This document shows, piece after piece, positions 8,087-16,731 of a stretch of DNA of 64,000 nucleotides (its first letter is position 1; every line of letters starts with the position of its first letter). The DNA is from Alicyclobacillus sp. (GTDB taxonomy: Bacteria > Bacillota > Bacilli > Alicyclobacillales > Alicyclobacillaceae). The notes under the pieces are model-generated. The model saw nothing but the letters and a program-made list of their open reading frames with translations. It was not told where the DNA came from and ran no database searches. The stretch spans positions 62,001 to 126,000 of the forward strand of contig JAIMBT010000007.1 of the NCBI GenBank assembly GCA_023511295.1, in the 5' to 3' direction. The translations under genes were made by a program, and so were the position numbers.

Positions 8087-8389
8087 CTAATACCCGCCGG
8101 TTCCCTGCTTTCCAGACTTTCCGGATTGGGGTGGGATGTAGTAGCCGCTCTCGCGGAGGGGCCGTAGATCCACCAAGATGACGTCCGACCCAATTTTAAC
8201 AATCTGGTTCCACGGGACCACGTAATCCTGCCCGCCACCGACCAGTCCGAACAGCCGTGTTTGCCCGGGAATCACCAGTGCGTGAATCAGGCCGCTGTCC
8301 GGATCAATCTCGAGGTCGCCGATGGTGCCGAGGCGCTTGCCGTCACCGACGCTGACAACGTCCTTGGCTTGGAGATCTGAGATACGCAT
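8087..8389 (-). CDS. ylmC: YlmC/YmxH family sporulation protein (PRC-barrel)
   Basis: A 100 aa PRC-barrel protein starting MRISDLQAKDVVSVGDGKRLG. It contains GDLEIDPDSGLIHALVIPG and the WNQIVKIGSDVILVD strand, as in B. subtilis YlmC and YmxH. Its neighbour is sigG. I took ATG at 8389 (GGGGCGACCTCG before it) rather than an ATG 24 bp upstream. Function is unknown, although the family is associated with sporulation. Confidence 0.88.
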   Translation of the reverse strand: MRISDLQAKDVVSVGDGKRLGTIGDLEIDPDSGLIHALVIPGQTRLFGLVGGGQDYVVPWNQIVKIGSDVILVDLRPLRESGYYIPPQSGKSGKQGTGGY

Positions 8390-8479
8390 CGAGGTCGCCC
8401 CCCGTCGTGCCATCCTCCCACAATGTATATGTGAGCCGGGCGGGCAACTTGCCCCAAAATCGCGGGCTGGCGCGTCGCG

Positions 8480-9265
8480 TCAGATGTCCGCCTGGACGTG
8501 CTTTTGCATCCTGCCGATTGCCGCTTTCTCCAGGCGGGACACCTGTGCCTGCGAGATGCCGATCTCTTCAGCCACTTCCATCTGCGTCTTCCCCTCAAAG
8601 AAGCGCATCGATAAAATCTTCTTCTCGCGGTCGTTGAGTCTGCGCATCGCCTCTCGGATGGCAATCTCTTCGACCCACGTCTTGTCCAAGTTTTTGTCGT
8701 CGTGAATCTGGTCCATCACGTAGATGGGGTCGCCACCGTCATGGTAAATCGGTTCGAACAAGGAGACTGGATCTTGAATGGCGTCGAGCGCGAACACCAC
8801 GTCCTCCTTGGGGAGGTTTAGCTCGGCCGAGATCTCCTGAATCGTCGGCTCGCGGAGGTTTTGGTTCGTCAGCTGGTCGCGAACCTGCAGGGCCTTGTAC
8901 GCGATGTCGCGCAGCGACCGACTGACGCGAATGGGATTGTTGTCGCGAAGGTAACGGCGGATTTCGCCGATGATCATCGGCACCGCGTAGGTGGAGAAGC
9001 GTACGTTCTGTGCGAGATCAAAATTGTCGATAGCCTTCATCAAGCCGATGCAGCCGACTTGAAACAGGTCGTCCACGTACTCGCCGCGGTTGTTAAAGCG
9101 TTGTATGACGGAAAGCACGAGGCGCAGGTTTCCGTTGACCAGTTTCTCGCGGGCTTCCCGATCTCCGGTCTGCAGCGCCGCAAACAGTTCTCGCATCTCC
9201 GCATTCGTGAGCACCGGGAGTTGAGACGTGTTGACGCCACAAATCTCGACCTTCGTACGCTTCAC
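8480..9265 (-). CDS. sigG: RNA polymerase sporulation sigma factor SigG
   Basis: Late forespore sigma factor. The 261 aa sequence begins KRTKVEICGVNTSQLPVL, the SigG N-terminal signature. Region 2 follows (ARGKL-like LVNGNLRLVLSVIQRFNNRG, DDLFQVGCIGLMKAIDNFDL), and then region 4 (LNDREKKILSMRFFEGKTQMEVAEEIGISQAQVSRLEKAA). Start is GTG at 9265 with GGGGGGAAC before it. A SigF/SigG-like promoter lies 64 bp upstream. sigE precedes it, as in B. subtilis. Confidence 0.97.
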   Translation of the reverse strand: MKRTKVEICGVNTSQLPVLTNAEMRELFAALQTGDREAREKLVNGNLRLVLSVIQRFNNRGEYVDDLFQVGCIGLMKAIDNFDLAQNVRFSTYAVPMIIGEIRRYLRDNNPIRVSRSLRDIAYKALQVRDQLTNQNLREPTIQEISAELNLPKEDVVFALDAIQDPVSLFEPIYHDGGDPIYVMDQIHDDKNLDKTWVEEIAIREAMRRLNDREKKILSMRFFEGKTQMEVAEEIGISQAQVSRLEKAAIGRMQKHVQADI

Positions 9266-9328
9266 TGTGAGTTCCCCCCATGCTGACTGACAAGTGGCGG
9301 CGGTACGGTCGCGGCGAATGTCGTCAAC

Positions 9329-9356
9329 AGTATGTCCGAGGGGGGGATTCTTATGC
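9329..9356 (-). promoter_or_regulatory. SigF/SigG-type promoter of sigG
   Basis: On the minus strand GCATA (9356-9352) and CATACT (9334-9329) are 17 bp apart, with GG just before the CATACT box. This resembles the -35 GYATA and -10 GG..ATA.T forms used by forespore sigma factors, and the known spoIIIG promoter has the same layout. Placement between sigE and sigG supports it. Confidence 0.6.
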
Positions 9357-9366
9357 AGTGCTGGAA

Positions 9367-9405
9367 GGCCCGCGAAACGCCGGCAGCGGTCGGGCGCCGC
9401 GGGCC
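9367..9405 (-). terminator. Hairpin after sigE
   Basis: GGCCCGCG (9367-9374) pairs with CGCGGGCC (9398-9405), and an internal GC-rich part may extend the stem. It follows the sigE stop by a few bases and precedes the sigG promoter. No T-run is present, so it may reduce rather than end read-through. Confidence 0.45.
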
Positions 9406-9413
9406 TGGCCAGG

Positions 9414-10163
9414 TCACATCATGCGGTTGAACTCGCGGCGCAGGCGCTTGATGATCCGCTTCTCCAGCCGGGAGATGTAGGACTGCGAGATGCCGAGCAG
9501 GTCGGCAACGTCTTTCTGGGTCATCTCCCCGGTCCCGCCGAGGCCAAAACGCAGTTCCATAATGGTCCGCTCGCGCTCTGTGAGTTTATCGAGCGCGTCG
9601 TAAAGAAGCGACTTGTCAACCTCCTCTTCCAGGTTGCGGTAGATGGTATCGGCCTCCGTCCCAAGGACATCCGACAGCAGCAGTTCATTTCCGTCCCAAT
9701 CGACGTTCAGGGGTTCGTCGAACGAGACCTCCGATTTCAACTTGTTGTTGCGGCGCAGGAACATCAAAATTTCATTCTCGATACAGCGGGACGCGTACGT
9801 CGCCAGCTTGATCTTCTTTGCGGGGTCAAACGTGTTGACGGCCTTGATTAAACCGATGGTGCCGATGGAGACGAGGTCCTCGATGTGCAAGCCCGTATTC
9901 TCGAATTTCCGGGCAATATACACGACCAGCCGCAGGTTTCGTTCAATCAACATACTGCGGACCGCGGCGTCTCCATCCGGCAGCTTGCTGAGCAGGTACG
10001 CCTCTTCGTCTCGCGTCAACGGCGGCGGCAGCGCTTCACTGCCGCCGACGTAGTAGACCTCTTCAGCGCCCCCCTGGAGCCGAAGTCGAATGCGAATCCA
10101 CAGAAGTTGCAGCCGAATCCGGAGTGCGAGACTGCGGCGGCTGGTACGTGATGGGTTCTTCAT
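9414..10163 (-). CDS. sigE: RNA polymerase sporulation sigma factor SigE (pro-form)
   Basis: Mother-cell sigma factor made as an inactive precursor. An N-terminal pro-sequence ([20 protein letters not shown] and beyond) leads to [16 protein letters not shown], the conserved junction cut by SpoIIGA. Region 2 ([34 protein letters not shown]) and region 4 ([23 protein letters not shown]) are complete. I chose ATG at 10163 (249 aa); an ATG three codons upstream is also possible. The start lies inside the 3' end of spoIIGA, a long overlap. Confidence 0.96.
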   Translation of the reverse strand: MKNPSRTSRRSLALRIRLQLLWIRIRLRLQGGAEEVYYVGGSEALPPPLTRDEEAYLLSKLPDGDAAVRSMLIERNLRLVVYIARKFENTGLHIEDLVSIGTIGLIKAVNTFDPAKKIKLATYASRCIENEILMFLRRNNKLKSEVSFDEPLNVDWDGNELLLSDVLGTEADTIYRNLEEEVDKSLLYDALDKLTERERTIMELRFGLGGTGEMTQKDVADLLGISQSYISRLEKRIIKRLRREFNRMM

Positions 10164-11094
10164 ATCGCTCATCCCCCGCCATCAAATCTGTATGCAGCAC
10201 CGCTTGAAAGCGGCCGTCCACGGCCAGCGGCGCCGCGTGAAGTGCAAGCAGACAAGGGCCGACCGAGCGCTCCCGTCCATCGGACAGTTGCAGCGTCAGC
10301 GCATCGGGCCGGACCGCGACGGTGACCTTCTGGACCCCGCCCGCGCCCCGAAACGGCACCAGGGACAATCTCGGCACAGATTCGGATGCGACCTGTTGCA
10401 ACTGCGCCAGCATGTCGTCTTCCGGAACGTCCGCCAAAGCCCCGAGTGGGCCGGGAACCAACTGGCGCCAGACAGCCGCATCGACGAGGCAGACCGGGGT
10501 GTGGGACAGCGGATCGCGCAACTGATTGCCGGTGTCCAGGAGGCCGGTGAATCCGACCGTCCGGTCGCCCAACACGGCCGTGACGGAGCACAGAGCCGCC
10601 TGTGCACGAACCACCGTGCGGATGCGCCCGATGGCGACGTGAAGTAACCAAAGCCCAATGGGGATGGCCAGAACAACGGCGAAACCGCCGATGGAGGTGG
10701 CAAAGGCGAGCCGTCCGCCGTGCACGACGGTTCCTTGCATCAGGGTCATCGCAGGTACGGCGAAGTGCATGGCCAGTGCAGCGCCGGCGACCAGAAACGT
10801 AACGCAGTAGAACACGGCGACGTTTCGGGCGAGATCGAGCCAGTTCCGAAAGGGAATCGCCACCACAACCATCGCGAGGGACGACAGAGCCTTTCCGAAC
10901 CACGTGGTGAACAGTGCAGCGTGGGGAACGAACATCGCCAGGCCGTAGACGGCTCCGAACAGCGACCCGCAAAGCAGCCGCCACGGGCGAATGCGGCGGC
11001 GCACCGTCCAGCAGGTCGCAGCTAAAATCACGCCATCCATCGCGAGGTTGACGACAAATACGATGTCCACGTAGATGACTGGCACCAGGCCCAC
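10063..11094 (-). CDS. spoIIGA: Sporulation sigma-E processing peptidase SpoIIGA
   Basis: Septal aspartic protease that activates pro-SigE. The N-terminal half has about five membrane segments, starting [20 protein letters not shown]. The C-terminal half carries [13 protein letters not shown] near residue 185, the retroviral-protease-like active-site DTGN. At 343 aa it is longer than B. subtilis SpoIIGA (about 309 aa). The extra C-terminal part is encoded in DNA shared with the first 101 bp of sigE. The tail ([20 protein letters not shown]) has low complexity. Confidence 0.92.
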   Translation of the reverse strand: MGLVPVIYVDIVFVVNLAMDGVILAATCWTVRRRIRPWRLLCGSLFGAVYGLAMFVPHAALFTTWFGKALSSLAMVVVAIPFRNWLDLARNVAVFYCVTFLVAGAALAMHFAVPAMTLMQGTVVHGGRLAFATSIGGFAVVLAIPIGLWLLHVAIGRIRTVVRAQAALCSVTAVLGDRTVGFTGLLDTGNQLRDPLSHTPVCLVDAAVWRQLVPGPLGALADVPEDDMLAQLQQVASESVPRLSLVPFRGAGGVQKVTVAVRPDALTLQLSDGRERSVGPCLLALHAAPLAVDGRFQAVLHTDLMAGDERYEEPITYQPPQSRTPDSAATSVDSHSTSAPGGR

Positions 11095-11117
11095 CTCGTT
11101 GCTGGCGGATGGGCACA

Positions 11118-11182
11118 GTATAGTACATCTCTATTTCAAACCCTGTCGGAACTTGACTGCGAAATCGTAGACATTTTGTCGC
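11118..11182 (-). promoter_or_regulatory. Possible Spo0A-controlled promoter of spoIIGA-sigE
   Basis: The plus strand shows TTTTGTCGC (11174-11182) and TGTCGGA (11144-11150), each one mismatch from the Spo0A box TTTTGTCGA / TGTCGAA. On the minus strand TATACT (11123-11118) is a good -10, and no normal -35 lies 17 bp upstream. This resembles the B. subtilis spoIIG promoter, where Spo0A boxes overlap the -35 zone. Function is inferred. Confidence 0.42.
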
Positions 11183-11256
11183 ACAAAAACGGCAGAGGGG
11201 AAGGAGTGCCCGGGGAAGCCAGGGCGACGGGGGTCATCTCGCCGTTCGGATGCACG

Positions 11257-11285
11257 AAAAAAGCCCCGGGGACACTGCCCGAGGC
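11257..11285 (-). terminator. Intrinsic terminator of the dcw operon after ftsZ
   Basis: In minus-strand sense GCCTCGGG and CCCGGGGC form an 8-bp stem (one G-T pair) with a 6-8 nt loop, followed by TTTTTT. It lies 86-114 bp after the ftsZ stop and before the spoIIGA promoter region. Confidence 0.85.
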
Positions 11286-11370
11286 CCTGTCGGTAAAGTT
11301 CAGGCTTCCGCGACCATTGGGAGGATGCGGCCGCATCTATCCGGTGGTGGTGCCGCGCCACCTTCGGCGC

Positions 11371-12501
11371 TTACCGATCTCGCGATAGTCGGCCGTCCCG
11401 CCGCCGCATGAACGCCGGAATGTCCCACGCGTTGCCTGTGTTCGGCACGTTTGGGTAATCTTCCGCGATGGGTCCCGTCGTGCGCGGCTTGGTCGCCGCC
11501 ACCTGAGCCGCCGCGGAGCTCGCCACAGGAGCCGAGTGGGGCTTGGCTGTATTCTCGAACCCCGTTGCAATCACCGTGACGACAATCTCCTCGCCGAGCT
11601 CCGGGTCGATATGCGCCCCGAAAATCATGTTGACCTCAGGGTCCGCTGCGGTCGAGACGATATCCGCTGCTTCGTTGACTTCCCACAAACTCAGGTCGGA
11701 CCCTCCTGCGATGTGCATCAGTACGCCCATCGCGCCGTCGATGGAGGTCTCGAGCAGCGGGCTGCTGATGGCGTTTTTCGCCGCTTCCGTGGCGCGGTTC
11801 TCGCCGCGGGCCACGCCGATTCCCATCAGGGCAGACCCGCGTTCCGCCATAATCGCCTTCACGTCGGCGAAATCTACGTTGATAAGCCCAGGAACGGCAA
11901 TCAAATCCGAGATACCCGATACACCTTGGCGCAACACGTTATCCGCCTCGCGAAACGCCTCCAGCATCGGCGTGTTGCGGTCCACAATCTCCAGCAGTCG
12001 GTCGTTCGGGATGACAATCAGGGTATCGACCTTCTCCTTGAGATTGGTCACCCCGGTCTCGGCTTGGGCCATACGGCGCTTTTGTTCAAAGCGGAACGGC
12101 TTCGTGACGACGCCGACAGTCAGAGCCCCCAGTTCCTTCGCAATCTCCGCAATCACCGGTGCAGCCCCGGTGCCCGTTCCGCCACCCATGCCCGCCGTGA
12201 CGAACACCAAGTCCGCACCCTGTAGTGCGTTGACGAGGATTTCGCGACTTTCCTCGGCCGCCTTCTTGCCGATTTCCGGATTCGCACCGGCACCGAGGCC
12301 GCGCGTCAGTTTCTCGCCAATCTGCAGTTTCACAGACGCCTTCGACAACTGCAGCGCCTGCGCATCCGTGTTGACGACGATGAACTCAACGCCGGCGATG
12401 CCGGATTCAATCATCCGGTTGACGGCGTTGCAGCCGCCGCCCCCGACGCCAATCACCTTGATTTTCGCAAGCGGCTCATAATCTACGTCGAACTCAAGCA
12501 T
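11371..12501 (-). CDS. ftsZ: Cell division protein FtsZ
   Basis: Tubulin-like GTPase that forms the Z ring. Visible are the N-terminal [17 protein letters not shown], the GTP-binding [18 protein letters not shown] (near residue 104), and the T7 loop [10 protein letters not shown]. After a short variable linker comes the C-terminal peptide [10 protein letters not shown], which binds FtsA, SepF and other partners. Length 376 aa is normal. ATG at 12501 has GGAGGAG upstream. Last gene of the dcw operon. Confidence 0.98.
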   Translation of the reverse strand: MLEFDVDYEPLAKIKVIGVGGGGCNAVNRMIESGIAGVEFIVVNTDAQALQLSKASVKLQIGEKLTRGLGAGANPEIGKKAAEESREILVNALQGADLVFVTAGMGGGTGTGAAPVIAEIAKELGALTVGVVTKPFRFEQKRRMAQAETGVTNLKEKVDTLIVIPNDRLLEIVDRNTPMLEAFREADNVLRQGVSGISDLIAVPGLINVDFADVKAIMAERGSALMGIGVARGENRATEAAKNAISSPLLETSIDGAMGVLMHIAGGSDLSLWEVNEAADIVSTAADPEVNMIFGAHIDPELGEEIVVTVIATGFENTAKPHSAPVASSAAAQVAATKPRTTGPIAEDYPNVPNTGNAWDIPAFMRRRDGRLSRDR

Positions 12502-12564
12502 TGCTGCTCCTCCTTGGAAGTGGATACGCGGGCCGACCGCGGTTGGTCGCGGGCGTTGCAGGCG

Positions 12565-13794
12565 TTAGATGAAGTCTCTCAGCCAGTCCTTGAAACGGGC
12601 GAACACGCCGCCTCCAGTTTTGACGGGTCTGGATGTAGTCACGGTCTCCAGTTGCGTGATGCGCACCTGGGAGCGAAGCGCATGGCTGATGATGCCAACC
12701 CCGTTCACGAACGAGGGGTCGCGGACGCCCAAGAACTCGGGAACGGCGACGCGAACCGGCGCCTGCAGCTCCGCTGCAGCGAGTTCTCCCGCAGCTTGCA
12801 TGGACATCACGCCGCCGTGCAACACATAGCCGCTCGGCAGGTCGTGCAGGTAACCCATCTTTTCAATCTCTTTCCGTACCAAGGAGAAGATCTCCTGCAT
12901 GCGCGGTTCAATGATGGTTGCGAGGTCGTACTGCGTGTACTCCACTTCCTGATGGCTTCCAATTCGGGGAATCTGGAAGCGTTCCGCGTCCGACGCTGCA
13001 TCTACGGATGCGCACCCGTGTCGAATTTTCACCTGTTCCGCCGTCGCGGTCTGCGTGCGCAACCCGATGGCGATATCGTGGGTCACGTAGTCGCCACCCA
13101 TCGGAATGATGCTGGTTCCGACCATGACGCCGTGCTCGAATACGGTGACCGACGTCGCGCCGGCGCCGACGTCCACCAAGGCGACGCCAAGTTTTCGCTC
13201 GTCGGCAGACAGCGCCACGGTGCTGGCCGCCATCGGCAGAAGCACCAGGTTCGCTACTTCGATACCCGCTCGTTCGACGCAGCGAACCACATTGTGAATC
13301 GCGGTTCGGCTCCCGGTGATGAGGTAGGCGTCCACTTCCAGGCGAACGCCGAGCATCCCGCGCGGGTCCATGATACCCCGCAATCCGTCGACGATGTATT
13401 CCTTCGCAACGACGTCGATGATCTCGCGCTCCGGCTTCAACGCGACCACGCGGGCCTGCTGCAGGACTCGGTCGATATCTTCTTCACCAATCTCACGGTC
13501 TTGGGAGGAAACCGCGACGACTCCGTGGCTGCTCTGAAGTTCAATGTGGTTGCCGGAGATGCCCACGTAGGCGGAAGCGATGTGAATGCCAACCATGCGC
13601 TCCGCATGGTCGACAGCCTCGCGGATGGACTGAACCGTTTGATCTATATCTACGATGGCGCCGTGACGAATCCCTTCACCCTCGGCCGAACCGACACCAA
13701 TCACGTTGATGGAATTCCCATTGAGTTCACCGATAATCGCGCGAACTTTAGAAGTGCCGATGTCGAGACTGACGATGTACTCTCCTTTGGCCAA
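12565..13794 (-). CDS. ftsA: Cell division protein FtsA
   Basis: Actin-like protein tethering FtsZ to the membrane. The nucleotide-binding motifs are YIVSLDIGTSKVRAIIGE at the N-terminus, VALVDVGAGATSVTVFEHG in the middle and YVLHGGVM later. The C-terminal FARFKDWLRDFI is the amphipathic membrane helix. I chose TTG at 13794 (409 aa) because GGGAGGTG lies about 10 nt upstream, and the homologous region begins AKGEYIVSLD. With no sepF in its usual place, FtsA may be the main anchor. Confidence 0.96.
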   Translation of the reverse strand: MAKGEYIVSLDIGTSKVRAIIGELNGNSINVIGVGSAEGEGIRHGAIVDIDQTVQSIREAVDHAERMVGIHIASAYVGISGNHIELQSSHGVVAVSSQDREIGEEDIDRVLQQARVVALKPEREIIDVVAKEYIVDGLRGIMDPRGMLGVRLEVDAYLITGSRTAIHNVVRCVERAGIEVANLVLLPMAASTVALSADERKLGVALVDVGAGATSVTVFEHGVMVGTSIIPMGGDYVTHDIAIGLRTQTATAEQVKIRHGCASVDAASDAERFQIPRIGSHQEVEYTQYDLATIIEPRMQEIFSLVRKEIEKMGYLHDLPSGYVLHGGVMSMQAAGELAAAELQAPVRVAVPEFLGVRDPSFVNGVGIISHALRSQVRITQLETVTTSRPVKTGGGVFARFKDWLRDFI

Positions 13795-13890
13795 ACGCGT
13801 GGCACCTCCCTTACCGCGACAAGAACGCAAATTGACACATTGCTAATTCTGCAAGGCTGTCGACATTCCTCTTTTTCTGTAAAACTTTTT

Positions 13891-14259
13891 TCACGCCACA
13901 GGAGGTGCCGGACGCTTGCGCCGGCTCGATTTGGCGAAGACATGTCGGCGGATGACGGCGATGTTTTGGAACAGCCGGACGCCGAACGCAACCACGGCCG
14001 CCAGGTACAGGTCCACGCCGAGTTGGTTACCGATGTAGGCCAGCAGCGCCGCGACCAGTGTGTTGAAGAAGAATCCGGAGAGAAAGACGGTACTGTCGAA
14101 GGACCGCTCCAAACTCGCCCGAACACCGCCCATCACCGTGTCGATGGCAGCCAGGATGGCAATCGACAGATAGCTGGAGTACATCACCGGAATGTGGACG
14201 TTGGCCACGTATCCGACGGCGACACCGACCAGGAGACCGAGCACCGGTAACCAGATCAT
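13891..14259 (-). CDS. sbp: Small basic protein Sbp (DUF1290)
   Basis: A 122 aa protein with about three membrane helices. It starts MIWLPVLGLLVGVAVGYV and contains YSSYLSIAILAAIDTVMGGVR, the DUF1290 core. The C-terminal tail is basic (RRHVFAKSSRRKR). It is encoded between the DUF881 gene and ftsA, as in many Bacillota. Its start overlaps the previous stop (ATGA). The role is unknown. Confidence 0.9.
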   Translation of the reverse strand: MIWLPVLGLLVGVAVGYVANVHIPVMYSSYLSIAILAAIDTVMGGVRASLERSFDSTVFLSGFFFNTLVAALLAYIGNQLGVDLYLAAVVAFGVRLFQNIAVIRRHVFAKSSRRKRPAPPVA

Positions 14260-14999
14260 CCGTTGTGCACCTCTTTCGCGAAATTGCCAGGGAGCGGACC
14301 CTGGTATCCGGCTACCGTAACGCCCTCCGCCCCCGTGTGCGGGGTAATGGTGCAGCGCTCCTGCATCAGCGCCAGCTCCGTCACCACGTCATTCAGCGTG
14401 AGAATCGCCTGCATGCGCTGGATATCCCCCACAGCCGTGATGACATAGGGCGACTCGATGGGCACGGTGTTCACCTGCAGATCGCTCGTTCCGCCGAGAC
14501 CGGCGACCAGGCGGATGGACGACGTCGTGACCAGGCGCTGGCCGTTGATGCTGATGGCCTGCGCGCCGTTCGCAAACAGGTCGTTGACAATCAGCCCGAG
14601 CTCTTGATCTGCATCTTGGTCGAACAGCCCGGCGGTACTCGCGTTGTAGGGAAGGCTCGGGTCAAAAGAGATGGCGATGGTGATGCCTGGTCCTGTGACA
14701 CTCGTCAGTCCCGCCTCCTTCGCCACCGTGGCGGCATCCTGCTGCAGGGCCTCCATCATCGCAGCCTGGTGGCCCTTGGCGTTCTTGTACGCCTGCACCT
14801 GCGACTCGGCCTTGGCAATCTGCTGCAACAGTTGCACGTGTTCCTGGGCCTGCTCCTCCACCTCTGTCTTCAGGTCGATGTAGCTGGAGAGGCTGCCCGA
14901 ATCCGGCGCCGGGGCCGCTGACGTCAACTGAACCGTCAGGAGAAAACCGAGCACTGCGGCGACCCCTGTCAAGGACCAGATGAGTCGATTGCGCTTCAT
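14256..14999 (-). CDS. DUF881 family membrane-anchored protein (YlxX-like)
   Basis: One N-terminal membrane anchor (residues about 6-28), a coiled coil (ELKTEVEEQ-like, residues 40-85), then the DUF881 domain with LIVNDLFANGAQAISINGQRLV. It is the second of two tandem paralogues between divIB and sbp, matching ylxW-ylxX of B. subtilis. ATG at 14999 follows GGGAGGGGGG. The job is unknown, probably a cell-envelope or division accessory. Confidence 0.88.
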   Translation of the reverse strand: MKRNRLIWSLTGVAAVLGFLLTVQLTSAAPAPDSGSLSSYIDLKTEVEEQAQEHVQLLQQIAKAESQVQAYKNAKGHQAAMMEALQQDAATVAKEAGLTSVTGPGITIAISFDPSLPYNASTAGLFDQDADQELGLIVNDLFANGAQAISINGQRLVTTSSIRLVAGLGGTSDLQVNTVPIESPYVITAVGDIQRMQAILTLNDVVTELALMQERCTITPHTGAEGVTVAGYQGPLPGNFAKEVHNG

Positions 15000-15063
15000 A
15001 CCATCCCCCCTCCCGTCCATTCGCGTCCGGCGGTGCGCCGCAACCACCAGACGAGCAAACGAC

Positions 15064-15783
15064 CTACGGGTTGTTGCCAGCCATCAAGGTGCCGACGTAG
15101 GCCGGCATCGTGATGTTCGACAGCGTCTTCGGCGTGCTCACGTTCACCCCGCGTGCGCGCAGGCTATCCAGCACGCCGCCTTGAATCTCCAGCGCCGACT
15201 GCAGCGCCTGCGGATCTCCGATGGCCGTGATGGTGAACGGCGCCCCAATCCGGTGGTCGTTCACCTCGACCACCGGCCCCGTGCAAAAGATGCCGGACGT
15301 CGCCACCACGCGGTATCCGTTGATGGAGACCGCCTCTGCGCCGGCTGTAAACAGCTCGTTGACCACGCTGCGGATATCCCAGTCGTGCGTCAGCACACTC
15401 TCGACGTCCGATCCGGTGGCCAGACCGTCCATCAGGGTGACGCTGACCCCGGGGCCTTCAACCGGCGTCACCCCGGCGAGGATGCGCTCGTCTTGAAGGC
15501 GTTCCTGCAGACTTTGCAGCGCTTGGTCCTTGCCCGCAGACGCCTGCTCGTAGTTGGACAGCTCGCTCGTGAGCTGGGACAGTTCCTGTTGCGCTTTCGC
15601 GTTACTCGCCTGCAAGTCCGCCAGTTGGGACGCCAGTTGGCGCTGTTGCGGGTCGTGCGTGGTCAAAGCGAGGCCCGCCGGGTGTTGGGCGACCTGCTGT
15701 TTGTACTGCACGGCGACCATGAACCCGAGAACCACCGACACCGCGCTGAGTGACAGCGACAACCGTAGTCGAGCCGATGTCAT
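15064..15783 (-). CDS. DUF881 family membrane-anchored protein (YlxW-like)
   Basis: A 239 aa paralogue of the next gene. It has a membrane segment (residues 8-27), then a coiled coil rich in Gln and Leu, then VVNELFTAGAEAVSINGYRVVATSGI and ITAIGDPQALQSALEIQGGVLD of DUF881. The start ATG overlaps the divIB stop (ATGA) and has GGGGGGGCAGGG upstream. Both copies keep the same domain layout, so it is an old tandem duplication. Confidence 0.88.
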   Translation of the reverse strand: MTSARLRLSLSLSAVSVVLGFMVAVQYKQQVAQHPAGLALTTHDPQQRQLASQLADLQASNAKAQQELSQLTSELSNYEQASAGKDQALQSLQERLQDERILAGVTPVEGPGVSVTLMDGLATGSDVESVLTHDWDIRSVVNELFTAGAEAVSINGYRVVATSGIFCTGPVVEVNDHRIGAPFTITAIGDPQALQSALEIQGGVLDSLRARGVNVSTPKTLSNITMPAYVGTLMAGNNP

Positions 15784-16562
15784 TTTCCCTGCCCCCCCGA
15801 CTGCCGGTACGGCGTGTAGCGGTACGGTGCTGGCCCCGTCAGGTCAATCAGGCCGGGGCCGTATCCGTGTTGCACGAAGTAGTTCATGACGTCTGGCACA
15901 TCCGACATCCACGTGGCAAAGTCACTCGCCTTGCCGGCGACGGCGAAGCCGTTGTCGAGGTAGACGGTGGCCTCGCCGTAGGACTTCAACTCAATCTGCG
16001 ACACGTTCGCCAGCTCGTTTGGCTGTACCTTCTCCAGTTGGCGACACAACGCGCTCCAACCGCCGACGTGCAGTGCCACACCCGGTGCTGCGTGCTCGAC
16101 GCCGTCGACGACCAGCAGCGGGACCGCTGTGGAAGCTGGCACCTGGGAAATTTGTGCGTAGACCGTCCCGTCGTCCAACACCTGATAGTTCAATCCCCCA
16201 GCTTGCAAGATCCCAATCACCGCCTTCTGGCGCACGTCCATCTGCACGCGCCCCGTCCACACGTCGGTATGTACCGCCACCGCCTGGACGAGCGGCTGCT
16301 TGTCCATCACGCGAGCTGAAATCGCGCCCGCGTTGACCTGCCAGATGCTCATTCCGGTCCGAAGACCGGCATCGCCAATCAGTGTTTCGCTGGAGATGCC
16401 GCGATTTCCGGTCACCACAATCTGGCGAACGCGCATCAGCGGTGACTCCAAGAGGACGACGAGTCCGATGAAAACAAAAAAGGCGAACACGATCCGCTGC
16501 GTCCACACGTGCGACTTCCGTTTCGTTCCAACCCGTCCCTTGACGGTTTTGGTCTTTGGCAA
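15780..16562 (-). CDS. divIB: Cell division protein DivIB/FtsQ
   Basis: Bitopic divisome protein of the DivIB-DivIC-FtsL complex. A basic N-terminus is followed by one membrane helix (IVFAFFVFIGLVVLLESPL, about residues 24-43). Next come the POTRA domain starting VRQIVVTGNRGISSETLI and a beta domain. I chose TTG at 16562, which has GGAGGG at 9 nt and gives 260 aa, close to B. subtilis DivIB. ATGs at 16589, 16652 and 16694 lack ribosome sites. The last of these lies inside the inverted repeat. Confidence 0.9.
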   Translation of the reverse strand: MPKTKTVKGRVGTKRKSHVWTQRIVFAFFVFIGLVVLLESPLMRVRQIVVTGNRGISSETLIGDAGLRTGMSIWQVNAGAISARVMDKQPLVQAVAVHTDVWTGRVQMDVRQKAVIGILQAGGLNYQVLDDGTVYAQISQVPASTAVPLLVVDGVEHAAPGVALHVGGWSALCRQLEKVQPNELANVSQIELKSYGEATVYLDNGFAVAGKASDFATWMSDVPDVMNYFVQHGYGPGLIDLTGPAPYRYTPYRQSGGQGK

Positions 16563-16689
16563 CGGAACTGTCCCTCCATCGAAACCCATGTGCCGGATGG
16601 CTCTACCGCCGCGTTCACCATATCCCGACTGCCGGACCACTACCGCAGCCATACCAGCGTTCTCCGGAATCACCATTGTATCGGTATAC

Positions 16690-16725
16690 GTCATTCGGAC
16701 GGACGACCACGTCCGTCCGAATGAC
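16690..16725. repeat. Perfect 15-bp inverted repeat between murA and divIB
   Basis: GTCATTCGGACGGAC (16690-16704) and GTCCGTCCGAATGAC (16711-16725) are exact complements around GACCAC. It starts 7 bp after the murA stop and lies about 130 bp before the divIB start. No T-run follows. It could fold in the operon mRNA (partial attenuation or RNA processing) or be an operator for a dimeric regulator. Confidence 0.7.
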
Positions 16726-16731
16726 GTCCGC

